A DNA stretch of 5,015 nucleotides, from contig CANFNO010000276.1 of the NCBI GenBank assembly GCA_947447845.1, forward strand, positions 1-5,015. Reading direction: 5' to 3'. Positions 1 to 5,015 of the stretch are shown here, one piece after another (position 1 is the first letter of the stretch; every line of letters starts with the position of its first letter). The translations under genes were made by a program, and so were the position numbers. Origin of the DNA: Burkholderiales bacterium. GTDB lineage: Bacteria > Pseudomonadota > Gammaproteobacteria > Burkholderiales > Burkholderiaceae. Under the pieces are notes generated by a model that saw only the letters and a list, made by a program, of their open reading frames with translations, searched no databases and had not been told where the DNA came from.

Positions 1-133
1 AGGTCGGCGACATCTGGCCGTTTTCGATTTTGGAGAGTGTCGAGCGCGCCAGGCCAGTGGCCTTTGCAGCGCTCTCCAGCGTCCAGCCCTTCTGGCTGCG
101 CAGGCCGCGTATGCGGGGTCCCAGTTCAGACAT
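1..133 (-). CDS. XRE-family helix-turn-helix transcriptional regulator (N-terminal part, runs off the window)
   Basis: Reading the minus strand from the ATG at 133-131 gives 44 residues beginning MSELGPRIRGLRSQKGW and continuing open past base 1. The segment is a Cro/C1-type HTH domain: an arginine-rich first helix (RIRGLR, residues 7-12), the turn region TLESAAKATGLA (18-29) and the recognition helix STLSKIENGQMSP (31-43), with the SKIENG signature typical of XRE proteins. Regulators with this beginning often carry a C-terminal cupin sensor domain, but that part lies outside the window, so the cupin is inference. The start codon lies inside the end of the aldehyde dehydrogenase gene (8-base overlap, ATGTCTGA). 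This implies one leftward transcript and translational coupling; no strong ribosome-binding site is seen. A regulator cotranscribed with the dehydrogenase probably controls this catabolic locus. The HTH call is secure; the ligand is unknown. Confidence 0.9.
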   Translation of the reverse strand, partial: MSELGPRIRGLRSQKGWTLESAAKATGLARSTLSKIENGQMSPT

Positions 134-1652
134 CGAACTTCACGCCCTGTGCCAAGGGCAGTTGATTGGAGTAGTTGACGGTGTTGGTGGCGCGGCGCAT
201 GTAGGCGCGCCAGGCGTCCGACCCGGATTCGCGGCCGCCGCCGGTTTCTTTTTCGCCACCAAAGGCGCCGCCAATCTCGGCGCCGGAGGTGCCGATGTTG
301 ACGTTGGCAATGCCGCAGTCCGAGCCACCCGTGGAGAGGAATGTTTCCGCCTCGCGCAGGTTCAGGGTGAAGATGGCGGAGGACAAGCCCTGTGGCACGC
401 CGTTCTGCAGGGCAATGGCTTCGTCCAGCGTGTTGTAGGACAGCACGTAGAGGATGGGCGCAAAGGTTTCATGGCACACCACTGCGGTTTGTGCCGGCAT
501 TTCGACAATCGATGGCGTGACGTAATAGGCGTTGGGGAACTGGTCGGACAGCACCCGCTCACCACCAAACACGGTGCCACCTTCTGCGCGGGCCTGTTGC
601 AGTGCGGCCTGCATGCCGTCGAAACTGCCTTGATCGATTAGCGGGCCAACCAGTGTGCCGCTGGCCAGCGGAGTGCCAATCGGCAGGGCGGCATAGGCCT
701 TCTTCAGTTGCGCCACCAGTTGGGCACGCACACTCTCGTGCACGATCAGACGGCGGGTTGACGTGCAGCGCTGACCGGCAGTGCCCACCGCTGCAAACAA
801 AATGCCGCGCACCGCCATATCCAAGTCTGCAGACGGTGCAACCACGACCGCGTTGTTGCCGCCCAACTCCAGCAGGCTGCGGCCAAAACGTTGCGCCACG
901 CGGGGGCCCACTTCGCGCCCCATGCGGGTGCTGCCGGTGGCCGACACCAGGGCTACGCGCGAGTCGTCCACCAGCGTCTGGCCGACTTCGCGCGTGCCGA
1001 TGATGACTTGCGAAAGATGCGCTGGTGCCTTGCCACCATTGGCGGCAAAGCGCTTGAGTGCGCGCTCAAAAAGGGCCTGGCTGGCGAGAGCGGTGAGCGG
1101 GGTTTTTTCCGACGGCTTCCAGACCACGGCATCGCCACAGACAATGGCCAGCGCCGTGTTCCAGGACCACACCGCTACTGGAAAATTGAAGGCGCTGATG
1201 ACGCCGACCACACCCAGCGGATGCCAGGTTTCCATCATGCGGTGGCCGGGGCGCTCGCTGGCAATCGTCAGTCCGTATTGCTGGCGCGACAGGCCCACGG
1301 CAAAGTCGCAGATGTCAATCATCTCTTGCACTTCGCCCAGGCCTTCGGACAAGATCTTGCCGGCTTCCAGCGTGACCAACTGGCCCAACGCGGTCTTGGC
1401 AGCGCGAAGTTCTTCGCCCAGCAAACGAATCAGTTCACCGCGCGCGGGTGCGGGCACCTGGCGCCACTCCAAAAATGCGGCCTGGGCCTGGGTAATTTTT
1501 TGTGTGACCGTGGCTGGCGTGTCGGGCGTCAGGCTGGCCAGCAATGTGCCGTCAACGGGAGAGCGCACAGTCAGGCTGCCGCCACTCAGCTGGGAGGCGT
1601 CCACGCCCAGGGTTTGTAGCAGGGCGGGTAACAAGGTGTTGGCTTCAGGCAT
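126..1652 (-). CDS. amaB: ALDH7-family aldehyde dehydrogenase (piperideine-6-carboxylate / 2-aminoadipate-semialdehyde dehydrogenase type)
   Basis: A 508-residue soluble NAD(P)-dependent aldehyde dehydrogenase. Numbered from the chosen ATG, it has the cofactor motif AFNFP (Asn156), the cofactor lysine in WKPSE (Lys179), the general base Glu262 in LLELGGNN, the nucleophile Cys296 in AGQRCTSTRR and Glu395 in ETFAP. Three stretches match the human antiquitin/bacterial AmaB family almost word for word: GEVQEMIDICDFAVGLSR (106-123), TSGAEIGGAFGGEK (455-468) and the tail YMRRATNTVNYS...LPLAQGVKF. The Arg before the catalytic Cys and the GEVQE glutamate, which bind the aminoadipate end of the substrate in antiquitin, are both kept. 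Known members oxidise 2-aminoadipate 6-semialdehyde (in equilibrium with piperideine-6-carboxylate) to 2-aminoadipate in lysine/pipecolate catabolism. A GTG at 1703 would add 17 residues, but the ATG at 1652 has GGAG eight bases upstream and fits the family length. The family is certain; the in vivo substrate is likely but unproven. Confidence 0.93.
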   Translation of the reverse strand: MPEANTLLPALLQTLGVDASQLSGGSLTVRSPVDGTLLASLTPDTPATVTQKITQAQAAFLEWRQVPAPARGELIRLLGEELRAAKTALGQLVTLEAGKILSEGLGEVQEMIDICDFAVGLSRQQYGLTIASERPGHRMMETWHPLGVVGVISAFNFPVAVWSWNTALAIVCGDAVVWKPSEKTPLTALASQALFERALKRFAANGGKAPAHLSQVIIGTREVGQTLVDDSRVALVSATGSTRMGREVGPRVAQRFGRSLLELGGNNAVVVAPSADLDMAVRGILFAAVGTAGQRCTSTRRLIVHESVRAQLVAQLKKAYAALPIGTPLASGTLVGPLIDQGSFDGMQAALQQARAEGGTVFGGERVLSDQFPNAYYVTPSIVEMPAQTAVVCHETFAPILYVLSYNTLDEAIALQNGVPQGLSSAIFTLNLREAETFLSTGGSDCGIANVNIGTSGAEIGGAFGGEKETGGGRESGSDAWRAYMRRATNTVNYSNQLPLAQGVKFDV

Positions 1653-1660
1653 GCGAGAGG

Positions 1661-1664
1661 CTCC
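1661..1664 (-). promoter_or_regulatory. Ribosome-binding site supporting the ATG start of the ALDH7 gene
   Basis: On the minus strand GGAG lies eight bases before the ATG at 1652-1650. It favours this ATG over the upstream in-frame GTG at 1703-1701. The GTG also has a GGAAA a few bases upstream, so the choice is likely rather than certain. Confidence 0.5.
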
Positions 1665-1694
1665 GTTTAAGGTCGTTTGCGAAAAAGTTTTCTT

Positions 1695-1724
1695 ATTATC
1701 CACAAATGTTTCCGATAGTGTATA
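1695..1724 (-). promoter_or_regulatory. Candidate sigma70 promoter for the ALDH7-regulator unit
   Basis: On the minus strand, TATACA (1724-1719; four of six matches to TTGACA) is separated by 18 bases from GATAAT (1700-1695; five of six matches to TATAAT). Transcription would begin near 1688, downstream of the alternative GTG start, which agrees with translation from the ATG at 1652. This is a by-eye match only. Confidence 0.3.
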
Positions 1725-1756
1725 TTTTCCTGAAATTGAGCAAAGATTGGCCGTAA

Positions 1757-2932
1757 ATGCAAATTGCAGATGTTTTGATTGTGGGTGGAGCCGCCGTGGG
1801 CAGCGCGGCCGCCTTTTTTCTGGCGTCGCAACCCGATTTCAAGGGCAAAGTGCTGGTGCTGGAACAGGATTTTTCCTATGAGAAATGCGCCACCGCCCTG
1901 TCGGCGGCCTCGATTCGTCACCAGTTTTCCACACCTGAAAACATCCGGCTCTCGCAGTTCGGCAGCTATTTCCTGAAGCACATTGCCGATTACCTGGCGG
2001 TGGACGGTGAGGTGCCTGAGGTGAGCTTTCACGAGCGCGGCTACCTGTTCTTGGCTACCGAGGCAGGTCGCAACATCCTGCAGTCCAACCACCGGATCCA
2101 GCGGTCAGAAAACGTCGATGTGGACCTGCTCACCCCGCAGAAACTAAAAGCTCGCTATGACTGGATGCAGGTAGACGACCTGGCAGCCGGATCGCTGGGC
2201 AACGCGGGCGAAGGCTGGTTGGACGCCTACGGGCTGATGCGCGGCCTGCGCCGCAAGGCGATATCTCTGGGCGTGGAATACCGGCAGGCCCGGGTGCTCT
2301 CGCTCAACCGCGAAGGCCACAAAATCGTGTCAGCCACGCTGTCGGATGGCAGCACGGTGGCGTGCGGCACGGTCATCAACACGGCAGGTACCGGCGCCAC
2401 AGCCCTGGCCAAAACGGCGGGCATTGTGCTGCCGGTGGAGGCGCGCAAACGCAGCATCTTCTACTTCACCAGCAGCGCTAAAGTGCCGGGCTGCCCGATG
2501 GTTATTGACCCGACCGGCGCCTACTTTCGCCCTGAGGGCGAGGGCTTTATCTGCGGTGTGTCGCCTAGCCCGGAGGACGACCCGGAGTGCTATGACTTCG
2601 AAGTGCAGCACCAACTGTTTGACGACGTGCTGTGGCCCACCCTGGCGGCCCGTGTGCCGGGCTTTGAAGCCCTGCGTGTGCAACGCAGTTGGGCCGGGCA
2701 CTACGATATGAATGTGCTGGATCACAACCTCATTTTGGGTGCCCACCCTGAGGTGGAAAATCTGCTCTTTGCCAACGGTTTTAGCGGCCACGGCATGCAG
2801 CAGTCACCCGCCGTGGGGCGGGCTTTGTCGGAGCTGGTGGCCTATGGTGGTTTTCGCACCCTGGACCTGAAGGCTTTTGGGTGGGATCGGGTGCTCAAAA
2901 ACCAACCGCTGTTTGAAATCAATATTGTTTAA
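1757..2932 (+). CDS. FAD-dependent oxidoreductase, DAO superfamily, FOXRED1-like
   Basis: A 391-residue flavoprotein probably oxidising an amine or amino acid C-N bond. The N-terminal Rossmann segment DVLIVGGAAVGSAAA (5-19) is followed by the ribose-binding acid Glu36 at the end of the second strand (VLVLE). Next come the segment CATALSAASIRHQFSTPENI (44-63), characteristic of the FOXRED1-like branch, and a second FAD-contact region VINTAGTGAT (206-215). The C-terminal flavin-contact block is FANGFSGHGMQQSPAVGRAL (338-357). The usual GxGxxG is GxAxxG here (Gly10, Ala12, Gly15), which I recall as common in this branch. There is no signal peptide or membrane helix, and no cysteine near the GFSGHG motif where monomeric sarcosine oxidase attaches its flavin. 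The gene heads the rightward operon and is divergent from the ALDH7 gene. It could supply that enzyme with its semialdehyde, for example by oxidising pipecolate or an N-substituted amino acid, but this is inference. No strong ribosome-binding site precedes the ATG. Confidence 0.88.
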   Translation: MQIADVLIVGGAAVGSAAAFFLASQPDFKGKVLVLEQDFSYEKCATALSAASIRHQFSTPENIRLSQFGSYFLKHIADYLAVDGEVPEVSFHERGYLFLATEAGRNILQSNHRIQRSENVDVDLLTPQKLKARYDWMQVDDLAAGSLGNAGEGWLDAYGLMRGLRRKAISLGVEYRQARVLSLNREGHKIVSATLSDGSTVACGTVINTAGTGATALAKTAGIVLPVEARKRSIFYFTSSAKVPGCPMVIDPTGAYFRPEGEGFICGVSPSPEDDPECYDFEVQHQLFDDVLWPTLAARVPGFEALRVQRSWAGHYDMNVLDHNLILGAHPEVENLLFANGFSGHGMQQSPAVGRALSELVAYGGFRTLDLKAFGWDRVLKNQPLFEINIV

Positions 2933-2936
2933 GGAA
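2931..2936 (+). promoter_or_regulatory. Ribosome-binding site defining a GTG start for the ThDP enzyme gene
   Basis: AAGGAA lies five bases before the GTG at 2942-2944 and overlaps the TAA stop (2930-2932) of the upstream flavoenzyme gene. This arrangement suggests translational coupling and supports GTG as the true start. The residues after it (NGGQLLVQELLTHGVEHVFCVPGE) are the normal N-terminus of this family. Confidence 0.7.
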
Positions 2937-2941
2937 ACCCT

Positions 2942-5015
<2,074 letters not shown>

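Larger units (their letters stand above)
1653..1756. promoter_or_regulatory. Divergent intergenic control region
   Basis: This AT-rich spacer, the only real intergenic stretch in the window, separates the leftward ALDH7-regulator unit from the rightward flavoenzyme-ThDP-flavoenzyme unit, so promoters for both should lie here. It contains short imperfect dyads, GAAAA-AG-TTTTC at 1681-1692 and TTTC-CT-GAAA at 1726-1735, and a TTTCC repeated at 1709-1713 and 1726-1730. These are candidate operator halves for the locally encoded XRE regulator, but such short A/T dyads also arise by chance. A rightward -10-like TATATT lies at 1721-1726 without a convincing -35. No Shine-Dalgarno sequence is obvious before the ATG at 1757. 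Confidence 0.55.

Noticed and set aside
1681..1692. GAAAAAGTTTTC dyad as a transcription terminator
   Set aside because: The stem is short and all A/T apart from its end pair, the loop would be two bases, and it lies in a divergent promoter region where no transcript ends.
781..1881. 366-residue plus-strand frame, and similar frames at 30-641 and 891-1619, opposite the ALDH7 gene
   Set aside because: The ALDH7 motifs prove the minus-strand frame. These frames are low-complexity antisense translations, and one runs through the intergenic spacer into the flavoenzyme gene.
1667..2092. 141-residue minus-strand frame across the spacer and the start of the FOXRED1-like gene
   Set aside because: It is antisense to conserved FAD-binding motifs, its own sequence has no recognisable domain, and it has no ribosome-binding site.

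Overview
This 5,015-base window comes from a moderately GC-rich bacterial chromosome, probably a betaproteobacterium of the Comamonadaceae type. That placement rests on codon use and protein style and is inference only. Coding density is very high. There is one real intergenic region (about 104 bases), and every gene belongs to amino-acid or amine oxidation. No RNA gene, insertion sequence, CRISPR array or terminator was seen.

Layout: two divergent transcription units flank the AT-rich spacer at 1653-1756. Leftward runs an ALDH7-family (antiquitin/AmaB-type) aldehyde dehydrogenase, followed with an 8-base overlap by the N-terminal part of an XRE-type helix-turn-helix regulator that leaves the window at base 1. 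Rightward runs a FOXRED1-like FAD-dependent oxidoreductase of the DAO superfamily. A 9-base gap separates it from a 582-residue thiamine-diphosphate (ThDP) enzyme of the acetolactate-synthase-like superfamily with a GTG start. An ATGA overlap then leads into the N-terminal 109 residues of a second FAD-dependent amino-acid dehydrogenase resembling D-arginine dehydrogenase DauA, which leaves the window at base 5015.

How they may work together: two flavin amine/amino-acid dehydrogenases, a 2-oxoacid-type ThDP enzyme, an NAD(P)-dependent aldehyde dehydrogenase and a local regulator form a plausible catabolic module. One reading is amino acid to 2-oxo acid (flavoenzyme), to aldehyde (ThDP decarboxylase), to carboxylate (ALDH). 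The other reading is lysine/pipecolate catabolism, in which a flavoenzyme makes piperideine-6-carboxylate and the ALDH7 enzyme makes 2-aminoadipate. The ALDH7 signatures are strong. The substrates of the two flavoenzymes and the ThDP enzyme are not known from sequence. The DauA-like protein lacks two residues that, from memory of DauA, contact a basic substrate, so D-arginine is unlikely to be its substrate.
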